In this document: in pieces, positions 6,341 through 13,632 of the stretch | Position numbering within the stretch: the stretch's first letter is position 1 | Layout of the letters: every line of letters starts with the position of its first letter | NCBI GenBank assembly: GCA_902767175.1 | Contig: CACXGH010000211.1 | Location: 1 to 16,222, forward strand | DNA: 16,222 nt | Reading direction: 5' to 3' | Origin: an uncultured Ruminococcus sp. | GTDB lineage: Bacteria > Bacillota > Clostridia > Oscillospirales > Acutalibacteraceae | Position numbers and translations under genes: made by a program | Notes under the pieces: model-generated | Database searches by the model: none | Told to the model about the DNA's origin: nothing | The model's input: the letters and a program-made list of their open reading frames with translations, nothing else

Positions 6341-8299
6341 TCACGCACCTCGGAGTTTTTTGATTTTGTCACGGAGGAAGGCTGCGTGTTCAAATTCAAG
6401 AAGCTTTGCGGCTGCCTTCATCTCCTTGGTGAGCTGTTCTATCAGCTTTTCTCTCTCAGCCTTGCTCAGCTTCTTTTTCGGCTTATTGTCATCATCGGAA
6501 TGAGTTGATATCTCTATTATATCGCTGACCTTCTTGATTATTGTCTGCGGAGTTATTCCGTGCTCCTCGTTGTACTTCATCTGGATCGCACGTCTGCGCT
6601 CCGTTTCGGTAATAGCTTTTTCCATTGAATCCGTCACAACATCGGCATACATTATTACCGTACCCTCTGAATTTCTTGCGGCTCTGCCTATCGTCTGAAT
6701 AAGTGAACGCTCACTTCTGAGGAAGCCTTCCTTATCGGCGTCAAGTATCGCTACAAGAGATACCTCGGGTATGTCAAGTCCTTCACGGAGCAGGTTTATT
6801 CCGACAAGAACATCGAACTCTCCTAAACGAAGGTCTCTGATTATCTCCATTCTCTCGACTGTGTCGATGTCATGGTGCATATAGCGCACCTTAATGCCTG
6901 CCGTTGTGAGAAAGTCTGTAAGATCCTCAGCCATTTTCTTGGTAAGCGTTGTTACAAGCACTCTTTGCTTTTTCTGTGTACGCAGGTTTATCTCTGAAAT
7001 AAGGTCGTCTATCTGCCCGTCAATGGGACGCACAAATATTTCCGGATCCAGAAGTCCCGTAGGTCTTATCACCTGCTCGGCAATTACGGAGCTTTTCTCT
7101 TTTTCAAGGTCTCCGGGTGTTGCACTTACGAAAACGACCTGATTTATATGCTCATAGAATTCGTCAAAATTAAGCGGTCTGTTGTCGTATGCCGACGGCA
7201 GACGGAAACCGAAATTGACAAGGTTTTCCTTTCTGCCCCTGTCCCCTCCGTACATTCCTCTTACCTGCGGAAGTGTAACATGGGACTCATCAACAAACAG
7301 CAGACTGTCCTCGGGGAAATAGTCAAGCAGTGTGTAAGGAGTAGAGCCGGGCGCTCTGCCTGAGATAACACGGGAATAGTTCTCAATGCCCGAACAGAAC
7401 CCTATTTCCCTGAGCATTTCCATATCATAGTGTGTACGCTGCTGAATTCTTTCGGCTTCAAGGAGCTTTCCCTGTTCGGTAAAGAACTTTACTCTCTCCT
7501 CAAGCTCTCTTTCTATATCTGCAATGGCGATCTCCATTTTGGAGCGCGGAACAATATAATGTGAAGCAGGATATATAGCCGCATGGCGCACGGTATTCTT
7601 TATCTTTCCCGTAAGAGGGTCTACCTCGGTTATCCTGTCTATCTCATCGCCGAAAAATTCAACCCGGACGGCGGTATCAGACGACGAAACAGGAAATATC
7701 TCCACAACATCTCCCCGTACACGGAACTTGTTTCTTGTGAAGTCAACATCGTTTCTTTCGTATTGAAGCTCTACAAGCTTTCTGAGAAGCTCGTCTCTCG
7801 GCTTTACCATTCCCGGACGGAGCGAAATGACCATAGTACGGTAGTCGATAGGATTTCCGAGAGAATATATACACGATACGCTCGATACGATGATAACGTC
7901 ACGTCTTTCGGAGAGTGCAAGCGTTGCGGAATGGCGGAGCTTGTCTATCTCGTCATTTATAGAGCTGTCCTTTTCTATATATGTGTCCGTTGTCGGGACG
8001 TAAGCCTCGGGCTGATAGTAGTCATAGTAGGATACAAAGTATTCTACGCTGTTTTCGGGAAAGAACTCACGGAACTCACTGCAAAGCTGTGCGGCAAGTG
8101 TCTTGTTGTGTGCAAGAACAAGTGTCGGTCTGTTAAGCTGTGCGATAATGTTCGCCATTGTGAAGGTCTTGCCTGAGCCTGTTACGCCTAAGAGCGTCTG
8201 CTCCTTATTTCCTTTGTTTATACTGTCGACAAGAGTCTGAATAGCGGCAGGCTGGTCACCTGTCGGCTTATACGGTGATACTAACTTGAATTTATCCAT
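6341..8299 (-). CDS. uvrB: UvrABC excinuclease subunit B
   Basis: Damage-verification helicase of nucleotide excision repair, loaded by UvrA and recruiting UvrC. The 652-aa protein is full length for the family. Walker A is GVTGSGKT (38-45). The beta-hairpin that threads damaged DNA follows in YYDYYQPEAYVPTTDTYIEK. The DESH Walker B box is in LFVDESHVTLPQ, with helicase motifs in NLLREGLDIPEV and QTIGRAARN. The C-terminal UVR motif (about 617-651) contacts UvrC. Start ATG at 8299 is chosen because AAGGAG lies eight bases upstream and MDKFKLVSPY is the usual UvrB N-terminus; the frame stays open 11 codons further. The U32-family gene upstream is 92 bases away and no promoter is evident between them, so co-transcription is likely. 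No LexA box was found. Confidence 0.97.
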   Translation of the reverse strand: MDKFKLVSPYKPTGDQPAAIQTLVDSINKGNKEQTLLGVTGSGKTFTMANIIAQLNRPTLVLAHNKTLAAQLCSEFREFFPENSVEYFVSYYDYYQPEAYVPTTDTYIEKDSSINDEIDKLRHSATLALSERRDVIIVSSVSCIYSLGNPIDYRTMVISLRPGMVKPRDELLRKLVELQYERNDVDFTRNKFRVRGDVVEIFPVSSSDTAVRVEFFGDEIDRITEVDPLTGKIKNTVRHAAIYPASHYIVPRSKMEIAIADIERELEERVKFFTEQGKLLEAERIQQRTHYDMEMLREIGFCSGIENYSRVISGRAPGSTPYTLLDYFPEDSLLFVDESHVTLPQVRGMYGGDRGRKENLVNFGFRLPSAYDNRPLNFDEFYEHINQVVFVSATPGDLEKEKSSVIAEQVIRPTGLLDPEIFVRPIDGQIDDLISEINLRTQKKQRVLVTTLTKKMAEDLTDFLTTAGIKVRYMHHDIDTVERMEIIRDLRLGEFDVLVGINLLREGLDIPEVSLVAILDADKEGFLRSERSLIQTIGRAARNSEGTVIMYADVVTDSMEKAITETERRRAIQMKYNEEHGITPQTIIKKVSDIIEISTHSDDDNKPKKKLSKAEREKLIEQLTKEMKAAAKLLEFEHAAFLRDKIKKLRGA

Positions 8300-8322
8300 T
8301 ATCAAAGCTCCTTGGAAGAATC

Positions 8323-8383
8323 GAGGAAGCACTTGTCAGATACAGGTGTGAGCCGTAAGACGAGTTTTATTCAGTGCTTCCTC
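8323..8383. repeat. Palindromic intergenic repeat, copy 3
   Basis: Perfect 11-bp inverted repeats GAGGAAGCACT (8323-8333) and AGTGCTTCCTC (8373-8383) enclose 39 bases. The right half contains TGAGCCGTAA and TTATTCAG, shared with the element at 2387-2435. It lies between the U32-family gene and uvrB in the same transcription direction, so it would be transcribed as a stem-loop in an operon spacer. It lacks a U-run. Confidence 0.6.
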
Positions 8384-8391
8384 AAAGCATA

Positions 8392-9606
8392 TCAGTTCAT
8401 TTTTACCCTGAGCAGAGAGCCTTTCGGTATCTCTGTTTCTGTGATGATGCTCAGCTTTTGTGTTGCATGGGGAGCTGACGGTATAGGCTCGCCCTGTTCA
8501 TCGAACATATTGTCGGGTCTGAGAATGAAGGGAACACCGCCTGGGGGAAGTATATCAAGTTCATCACCTGCATAGAATTTATTCCTCTGAGTGAGGTATG
8601 CTCTGCCGTCCCTGTAATCATCACATACCGCTACTACCTGATATTTTCTTATATAACCGCCGTCCTTGGTGTTCTGTCCCGGCTCGGCACCGTAGTAAAA
8701 ACCCGTATTGTATTCACGGTGGCTCACCTTTTCAAGCTCCTCCTTTATCCACGGAGCAAGTGTCCAGCCCTCGCCCTGAGCATAATAGTCATCAAGCGCA
8801 TGACGGTAGGCATTTGTCGTAACGGCAACATAATATGCGGATTTTGCCCTGCCCTCTATTTTAAGGCTCGTGACTCCTGCCTTGAGTACATCGTCAATAT
8901 GCTCGATCATACACAGGTCACGGGAATTATAGAGATAAGTTCCGCCGTCCTCCTCTGTTACGGGAAAATACTGACCTTCACGATGTTCCTCATAAAGATG
9001 ATATTTCCACCTGCACGGCTGGGCGCAGTCACCTCTGTTGGCATCTCTGCCGGTGAGATAGCTTGAAATGAGACACCTGCCCGAAAATGATACACACATA
9101 GAGCCGTGGATAAAGGCTTCTATCTCAAGTTTCGGGTTTGTCTTTGCCCTGATACCTGCTATATCGTCAAGGGAAAGCTCTCTTGCAAGCACGACACGGG
9201 ACGCTCCCATATCATAGAGCATTCCTGCTGTCTGATAGTTTACCACACCTGCCTGTGTAGATACATGGCGCTCGACCTTCGGCGCATATTTTGCCGCAAG
9301 CGACATTACACCTAAATCGGCAATAATAAAGGCATCTATGCCGCAGTCTGCTGTTTCCTCAAGAAAAGCAGGCATACGGTCTATTTCTTCGTTTCTCGGA
9401 AGAGTGTTGCAGGTCACATAAACCTTCACACCCTTTTTATGTGCTTTTTCAACGGCTGTGCGGAGTGTCAGCATATCGAAATTTGCGGGTGCGCTCCGCA
9501 TTCCGAACTGCTTGCCTGCAAGGTATACTGCGTCTGCTCCGAAATTGAGTGCGCTGTCAAAGCATTCTGCATCTCCGGCAGGAGATAACAGCTCTCCTCT
9601 GTACAT
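8392..9606 (-). CDS. trhP: Peptidase U32-family protein (TrhP-like tRNA uridine hydroxylation)
   Basis: U32-family proteins of this type (TrhP/YegQ in E. coli, YrrN/YrrO in Bacillus) are needed for 5-hydroxyuridine formation at tRNA wobble position 34, rather than being proven proteases. The 404-aa protein has the TIM-barrel-like N-terminal domain (ELLSPAGDAECFDSALNFGADAVYLAG) and the U32 signature region from 163 (EAFIHGSMCVSFSGRC) to GDCAQPCRW (192-200). Cysteines 171, 178, 194 and 232 are candidates for the family's Fe-S ligands. A C-terminal U32_C beta domain (about 320-404) ends SLLRVKMN. Start ATG at 9606 has AAGGTG upstream and a good promoter at 9647-9675. It precedes uvrB by 92 bases. 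Family membership is sure; exact TrhP orthology is probable. Confidence 0.82.
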   Translation of the reverse strand: MYRGELLSPAGDAECFDSALNFGADAVYLAGKQFGMRSAPANFDMLTLRTAVEKAHKKGVKVYVTCNTLPRNEEIDRMPAFLEETADCGIDAFIIADLGVMSLAAKYAPKVERHVSTQAGVVNYQTAGMLYDMGASRVVLARELSLDDIAGIRAKTNPKLEIEAFIHGSMCVSFSGRCLISSYLTGRDANRGDCAQPCRWKYHLYEEHREGQYFPVTEEDGGTYLYNSRDLCMIEHIDDVLKAGVTSLKIEGRAKSAYYVAVTTNAYRHALDDYYAQGEGWTLAPWIKEELEKVSHREYNTGFYYGAEPGQNTKDGGYIRKYQVVAVCDDYRDGRAYLTQRNKFYAGDELDILPPGGVPFILRPDNMFDEQGEPIPSAPHATQKLSIITETEIPKGSLLRVKMN

Positions 9607-9646
9607 TTTATATCACCTTATCCTTTAAATATAATATACCATTCTG

Positions 9647-9675
9647 ATTATATCATTCGTGCGTGCATATTTCAA
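9647..9675 (-). promoter_or_regulatory. Sigma-A-type promoter of the U32-uvrB unit
   Basis: On the minus strand TTGAAA (9670-9675) and a consensus TATAAT (9647-9652) are spaced exactly 17 bases. The -10 box is 41 bases upstream of the start codon. This is the best promoter match in the window. Confidence 0.7.
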
Positions 9676-9685
9676 TGTTTAACGA

Positions 9686-9703
9686 AAAATATCCGGATAT
9701 TTT
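9686..9703. promoter_or_regulatory. 18-bp perfect palindrome, putative operator
   Basis: AAAATATCC (9686-9694) is followed directly by its reverse complement GGATATTTT (9695-9703). It sits 10 bases upstream of the -35 box of the U32-uvrB promoter, on the upstream face, a common place for an activator or for an upstream operator. It matches no operator consensus that I can name. Confidence 0.5.
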
Positions 9704-9840
9704 GTGTGAGTATTTATCTATTCTGCTATGATAAGATTAAGATAATTTTCGGAATACTCATAATAATAACACGAGTTGGAATAATAGATAATTTTCCAAA
9801 TAAAATTCGATAATTATTCAATAAAAATTTAGTAAAAAGG

Positions 9841-9869
9841 TTGATTTTTGATTTTGTTTTGTGTAAAAT
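9841..9869 (+). promoter_or_regulatory. Promoter candidate for the CdaR-like gene
   Basis: TTGATT (9841-9846) and TAAAAT (9864-9869) are spaced 17 bases. The start codon is 81 bases further, leaving an AT-rich leader with a GTGAGGG ribosome binding site before it. In such AT-rich sequence chance matches are frequent. Confidence 0.45.
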
Positions 9870-9950
9870 GTATATAGATATTTTTTATAATTATCAAAAA
9901 TGGTAAATAGGAACAGAAAAATAAAAATATTATAAAGTGAGGGAAAATAT

Positions 9951-11036
9951 ATGTCAAACAGACTTTTTCAGGGTGTTATACACCAGATGCGTGACACTAT
10001 TGACCGTACAATTGGCGTAATTGATGAGACCTCCGTTGTTATTGCCTGCAGTGAGCTTGGCAAGATAGGAGAAGTTAATGAGCATATCACATCTGAAATG
10101 CTCACCTCCACCTCACCCTTTGTACTTAACGGCTACACCTACAGAGCTTTCGGCAACAAGCCGAGAGGCGAATATGCCGTTTTCGTTGCAGGAAACGACT
10201 ATGCCGCTCAGAAATACGCTGCGATACTTGCCATTTCTCTCGGCAGCATCAAGCAGTATTATGACGAGAAGTATGACAGGGGCAACTTTATAAAGAACGT
10301 TATCCTTGACAATATCCTCCCCGGAGATATTTACCTCAAGTCGAGAGAGCTTCGTTTCAATTCTGATGTTACAAGGGTCTGCTTTCTTATCAAAATATCT
10401 TCAAAGACAGATATTTCTGCTTACGATGTAATACAGAATCTCTTCCCTGACAAGGCTAAGGATTTTGTCATCAATATCAATGAGACGGATATAGCACTTG
10501 TCAAGGAGATCAAGAACGAGATAGACTCCAAGGATCTCGAAAAGCTTGCAAGCTCTATTGTAGACACGCTTTCAGGCGAGTTCTATACCCATTGTGTAAT
10601 AGGTATCGGTACACCTGTTACGGGTATCAAGGATCTTGCCCGTTCCTTCAAGGAAGCTCAGGTAGCTCTTGAAGTCGGAAAGGTATTTGATACAGAGCGT
10701 ACTATCATCAGCTACGACAACCTTGGTATTGCAAGACTTGTTTATCAGCTTCCGACAACACTCTGTGACATGTTCCTTAAGGAAGTATTCAAGAGAGGCT
10801 CTATTGAAGCACTGGATCAGGAGACACTGTTTACGATACAGCGTTTCTTTGAGAACAACCTGAATGTTTCTGAGACATCAAGAAAGCTGTTTGTACACAG
10901 AAATACACTTGTTTACAGACTTGAAAAGATAAAGAAGCTTACAGGACTTGATCTGAGAGAGTTTGAAGATGCTATCGTATTCAAGGTAGCTCTTATGGTA
11001 AAGAAATATCTTTCATCTAATCCTATCAAATACTGA
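9951..11036 (+). CDS. CdaR/PucR-type transcriptional regulator
   Basis: Cytosolic DNA-binding regulator of the CdaR (sugar diacid)/PucR group. The 361-aa protein has a poorly recognised N-terminal sensor part (about 1-130), a central GGDEF-like CdaR domain (about 130-255) and a C-terminal PucR-type helix-turn-helix (about 293-354): TIQRFFENNLNVSETSRKLF, then VHRNTLVYRLEKIKKLTGLD. That block is diagnostic for the family. Start ATG at 9951 is supported by GTGAGGG upstream. The gene is monocistronic, with its own promoter candidate and a terminator at 11048-11085. Neither flanking gene is a glycerate kinase, permease or other usual CdaR target, so its regulon is not shown by context; it could regulate itself, the divergent U32-uvrB unit or the downstream lipoprotein gene. 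The inducer is unknown. Confidence 0.82.
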   Translation: MSNRLFQGVIHQMRDTIDRTIGVIDETSVVIACSELGKIGEVNEHITSEMLTSTSPFVLNGYTYRAFGNKPRGEYAVFVAGNDYAAQKYAAILAISLGSIKQYYDEKYDRGNFIKNVILDNILPGDIYLKSRELRFNSDVTRVCFLIKISSKTDISAYDVIQNLFPDKAKDFVININETDIALVKEIKNEIDSKDLEKLASSIVDTLSGEFYTHCVIGIGTPVTGIKDLARSFKEAQVALEVGKVFDTERTIISYDNLGIARLVYQLPTTLCDMFLKEVFKRGSIEALDQETLFTIQRFFENNLNVSETSRKLFVHRNTLVYRLEKIKKLTGLDLREFEDAIVFKVALMVKKYLSSNPIKY

Positions 11037-11047
11037 GAATATTTTAC

Positions 11048-11085
11048 AGGCACGGTCTGCACACGCATATCGTGCCTTGTTTTTT
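11048..11085 (+). terminator. Intrinsic terminator of the CdaR-like gene
   Basis: A 7-bp stem, AGGCACG (11048-11054) and CGTGCCT (11071-11077), with a 16-nt loop is followed by a T-rich tract (TGTTTTTT). It starts 11 bases after the stop codon. Confidence 0.8.
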
Positions 11086-11178
11086 GTGGCTTTGAAATAA
11101 CAGCTAATTCTTGAAAATATCTATTAATACTGTTTTTAATTCATCATATATGTGTATATTTAATATAATTTCATGGTG

Positions 11179-11207
11179 TTGTACATAATCTCGTACATTA
11201 TGTACAA
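11179..11207. promoter_or_regulatory. Perfect 11-bp inverted repeat, putative operator
   Basis: TTGTACATAAT (11179-11189) and ATTATGTACAA (11197-11207) flank a 7-bp spacer that itself contains GTAC, so GTAC occurs three times in 29 bp. The dyad lies just upstream of where the -35 of the lipoprotein promoter should be (-10 TATAAT at 11233). It could be an operator. Alternatively, since TTTTTT follows after three bases, the RNA could act as an AT-rich terminator behind the first terminator of the regulator gene. Confidence 0.55.
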
Positions 11208-11208
11208 T

Positions 11209-11238
11209 GCTTTTTTATTGCTTTTGTGGTATTATAAT
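11209..11238 (+). promoter_or_regulatory. Promoter candidate of the lipoprotein gene
   Basis: A consensus TATAAT lies at 11233-11238, 42 bases before the start codon. The -35 position (11209-11216) is only a T-run (CTTTTTT) and matches poorly, which would suit a promoter that needs an activator bound at the inverted repeat immediately upstream. Confidence 0.45.
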
Positions 11239-11280
11239 GACAGACTGAATGGTCTACAAAAATATAAAGGGGTAATACAC

Positions 11281-12075
11281 ATGAAATCAACAATTGCAAA
11301 GATTTTTGCCGCAGTTTTAGCTGCTGCCATGCTGTCATTTGCGGCGGTAGGATGCGGAAATAAAAACGACAGCGGCAGCACAGGCTCAGCTGCAGGAACT
11401 GCATCTGCGGCAGAGAGCAGCACAGAAGCATCAAAGGAAGAAAGCAAGGAAGCTTCAGCAGAGAGCAAGACAGAATCCGTTGAAGCAAGCAAGGAAGAAT
11501 CTCCTGCCGAGAGCATACCTGACGAATCATCAGCTGTCACAGAGGCTGTTGATATTGCAAATGTAACGGCTGAACAGATCGGTGATACTGTAGGCGGTGT
11601 TGATGCTGCCAACACATACGAATTCCTGATGGCTGAGTTAACAGACGGAAAAGCAGCATTATGTATTTCACCTGTTGACGGTACAGGAGCTTCAATGTTT
11701 TACGGTTCTATTGAAAGAACTCAATTTGTTGACAACGGAGACGGCACAACTTCTGCCACTCAGACAATAACAGACGAACAGGGCAATAAAGCCGTAATGA
11801 AAATTACCGTGAACAGCGCAGATCCGTCTGTGTTTATTATTGAACTTGAGGGTGCAGAGTCTCCCTTCACAGTAAAGGCTGTCGAAGATAAGGAAATGAC
11901 AGCTCTTTCTATCCGCACTATAGCTGCCAGCGCACAGGGTCAGGAGTTACCTGCTGACAGCGGTGATGAAGGCGATGAGGGTGACGAAGGCGATGAGGGC
12001 GATGATGATGAAGGATTACCCGATATTTCCTTTGACGGCAGAGAGGAAGATGAGATCCTAGGTGATGACGAATAA
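11281..12075 (+). CDS. Secreted lipoprotein of unknown function
   Basis: A predicted membrane-anchored extracytoplasmic lipoprotein of 264 aa. The signal peptide (1-24) has K2/K7, a hydrophobic core and the lipobox AAVGC, with Cys25 as the lipidation site. Residues 31-85 form a Ser/Ala/Glu/Lys-rich linker, typical of a flexible spacer across the cell wall. Residues about 90-222 form a compact domain with beta-rich patterns (KAALCISPVDGTGASMFYGS, GDGTTSATQTITDEQGNKAV) that I do not recognise. The C-terminus (228-264) is strongly acidic with four GDE triplets then DDDEG. Start ATG at 11281 is supported by AAAGGGG; the frame extends upstream to 11173 but that part contains the promoter and dyad. 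A monocistronic unit with a terminator at 12133. The acidic tail could bind cations, but this is a guess. Confidence 0.8.
   Translation: MKSTIAKIFAAVLAAAMLSFAAVGCGNKNDSGSTGSAAGTASAAESSTEASKEESKEASAESKTESVEASKEESPAESIPDESSAVTEAVDIANVTAEQIGDTVGGVDAANTYEFLMAELTDGKAALCISPVDGTGASMFYGSIERTQFVDNGDGTTSATQTITDEQGNKAVMKITVNSADPSVFIIELEGAESPFTVKAVEDKEMTALSIRTIAASAQGQELPADSGDEGDEGDEGDEGDDDEGLPDISFDGREEDEILGDDE
11962..11997 (+). repeat. In-frame 9-bp tandem repeat coding GDE
   Basis: Four 9-bp units of the form GG(T/C)GA(T/C)GA(A/G) encode four Gly-Asp-Glu triplets (residues 228-239); units alternate so that an 18-bp period is also visible. In-frame repeats of this size can expand or contract by slippage without breaking the reading frame. 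Confidence 0.8.
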
Positions 12076-12132
12076 TTCAGTGTCACCAACTACTGTATTG
12101 TAATTGTATTACAAACCCATAAAACAAACAGA

Positions 12133-12170
12133 AGCACGATATGCTGAATTTTCAGTATACCGTGCTTTTT
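12133..12170 (+). terminator. Intrinsic terminator of the lipoprotein gene
   Basis: AGCACG (12133-12138) pairs with CGTGCT (12161-12166), and the stem continues inward with G-U or mismatch-tolerant pairs through CTGAA/TTCAG. It is followed by TTTTT on the plus strand. It sits between convergent genes; the minus-strand side has only a weak T-rich tract, so bidirectional action on the amylase transcript is possible but less certain. Confidence 0.75.
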
Positions 12171-12182
12171 GTGTCATGATAT

Positions 12183-13496
12183 TTACTTACAAACCCAGAT
12201 ATGGCTGCTCATCGGCTCGATATAGCTGCCGCCGCCAAAGTCGTGGGTATTGCCTGTTACAAGGTCGTCCGCAAGTCCGTAGCCTGCATCAAAATGCGCT
12301 GTGTAGCCCTGATCGTCTGCGTTTATTGCAATAAATACCCTCTGTCCTTCAAAGTCACGCTGTATTACACACTGCTTATTTGTCAGTACGGGTATCTTTA
12401 TGTCACCGTAGCACAGTGCCCTGCATTCTCTGTGAGCCTTTGCAAGCCTGCGGATATGCTCTGTAAGCTCATTGCTTTCCGGTTTGTCAAAACACGGTCT
12501 CAGTGCAGGGTCTCCGTCCTTTTTCTCTGCCTTAGCGCCCCATTCGCTGCCGTAATATATGCACGGAATACCGGGCATACCAAACAGCATTGTATATACA
12601 AGAGGAAGATGACGGGGATTTGTAAGTATGCTTGCTACTCTCGTAACATCGTGGTTATCCGCAAAGCAGAGCAGGTGAAGTCCTCTGTACATACACCACT
12701 GCTCAGGGCCGAAACGGTTTTTGAGTGAATGACATATCTCAAACATATTCATTGAATTGAAGCTTGAGAAAAGTCCCTTATAGCATTCATAGTTTGTAGC
12801 TGAATGAAGCATTTCGTTATTTACCCAGCGTGAATAGTCACCGTGGAGAAGCTCACCTATAAGGAAGAAATCTTCTTTCAGGCTGTCTGTGAAGCTTCTG
12901 AGTCTCTTGAGGAAATCAAAGTCGAGACAGTATGCAACGTCAAGTCTTATTCCGTCAATGCCGAAGTATTCTACCCAATACTTTACGGCATTGAGAATAT
13001 GGTCAACAACAGCAGGGTTTTTCAGGTTGAGCTTTACAAGGTCATAATGACCCTCCCAGCCCTCGTACCAGAGACCGTCATTATAATTGCTGTTGCCGTC
13101 AAAGCTGATATTGAACCAATCCTTATAGGGTGAGTCCCATTTCTTCTCCAATACATCTCTGAACTGCGGAAATCCTCTGCCTACATGATTGAATACACCG
13201 TCAAGAACTACCTTTATTCCCTTTTCGTGCAGCCTGTCGCATACCTTTTTAAAGTCCTCGTTTGTGCCGAGACGGCAGTCGATTTTGCAGTAGTCTCTTG
13301 TATTGTAGCCGTGTGTATCGGACTCGAAAACGGGTGAGAAATATACTGCATTGCAGCCAAGCTCCGCAATATGGTCTGCCCAATCGAGCACCTTTAATAT
13401 CCTGTGCTCCTGCACGCCGTCATTCTCGAACGGCGCACCGCAAAAGCCAAGCGGATAGATCTGATAAAATACTGCTTCATATCCCCATGTATTCAT
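12183..13496 (-). CDS. GH13 alpha-amylase family glycosidase (neopullulanase-like)
   Basis: Hydrolyses alpha-1,4-linked glucans or maltodextrins, in the cytoplasm because no signal peptide is present. The 437-aa protein has all GH13 signatures: region I LDGVFNH (98-104), region V-like LVKLN (153-157, comparable with MPKLN of neopullulanases), region II GIRLDVA with nucleophile D186, region III IGELLHG with acid/base E215, and region IV FADNHD with transition-state stabiliser D283. It lacks the N-terminal dimerisation/starch-binding domain of typical neopullulanases, and a short C-terminal beta domain starts near 360. Start ATG at 13496 is fixed by AAAGGAG; 14 further in-frame codons upstream lack support. 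It follows the branching enzyme gene by 136 bases and has its own promoter (13547-13575). Exact substrate cannot be told from sequence. Confidence 0.9.
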   Translation of the reverse strand: MNTWGYEAVFYQIYPLGFCGAPFENDGVQEHRILKVLDWADHIAELGCNAVYFSPVFESDTHGYNTRDYCKIDCRLGTNEDFKKVCDRLHEKGIKVVLDGVFNHVGRGFPQFRDVLEKKWDSPYKDWFNISFDGNSNYNDGLWYEGWEGHYDLVKLNLKNPAVVDHILNAVKYWVEYFGIDGIRLDVAYCLDFDFLKRLRSFTDSLKEDFFLIGELLHGDYSRWVNNEMLHSATNYECYKGLFSSFNSMNMFEICHSLKNRFGPEQWCMYRGLHLLCFADNHDVTRVASILTNPRHLPLVYTMLFGMPGIPCIYYGSEWGAKAEKKDGDPALRPCFDKPESNELTEHIRRLAKAHRECRALCYGDIKIPVLTNKQCVIQRDFEGQRVFIAINADDQGYTAHFDAGYGLADDLVTGNTHDFGGGSYIEPMSSHIWVCK

Positions 13497-13546
13497 ATTG
13501 TTTACTCCTTTGTGTTTGTTGTGCGCAGCATAAAGCACACTGTATT

Positions 13547-13575
13547 ATGATACTATTTTTTGACATATCTGTCAA
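13547..13575 (-). promoter_or_regulatory. Amylase promoter with -35 inside a dyad
   Basis: On the minus strand a consensus TTGACA (13570-13575) and TATCAT (13547-13552) are spaced 17 bases; the -10 box lies 50 bases before the start codon. The -35 box is one arm of the inverted repeat TTGACATATCTGTCAA (13560-13575), so a repressor bound there would block polymerase. The responsible regulator is unknown; the nearby TetR is one candidate. Confidence 0.6.
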
Positions 13576-13632
13576 TAACTATTTATAAATATTCTGTCGG
13601 TTTGTTGGATTTCAATAAATGAATATATTAGC

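Larger units (their letters stand above)
9607..9950. other. Divergent AT-rich intergenic region
   Basis: The 344-bp region separates the minus-strand U32-uvrB unit from the plus-strand CdaR-like gene. It contains a minus-strand promoter (9647-9675), an 18-bp palindrome (9686-9703) and a plus-strand promoter candidate (9841-9869). The rest (9704-9840) is very AT-rich with no recognisable RNA or coding sequence. Confidence 0.6.

Noticed and set aside
8300..8332. Longer uvrB N-terminus starting at 8332
   Set aside because: It includes the ribosome binding site AAGGAG and the palindromic repeat; family proteins begin near the MDKFKL methionine at 8299.
9704..9840. Possible riboswitch or small RNA in the AT-rich leader
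   Set aside because: No paired structure with conserved motif could be built by eye; only AT-rich sequence with short chance dyads.
11173..11280. Upstream start for the lipoprotein, adding 36 codons
   Set aside because: This stretch holds the inverted repeat and the -10 box, and the extension would bury the signal peptide; ATG at 11281 has a good ribosome binding site.
11198..11615. Minus-strand Ser/Leu-rich open frames opposite the lipoprotein
   Set aside because: They arise from the low-complexity Ser/Ala/Glu codons on the plus strand and have no start signals.
13497..13538. Longer amylase N-terminus starting at 13538
   Set aside because: It covers the ribosome binding site and is close to the promoter -10; the conserved barrel starts right after the ATG at 13496.
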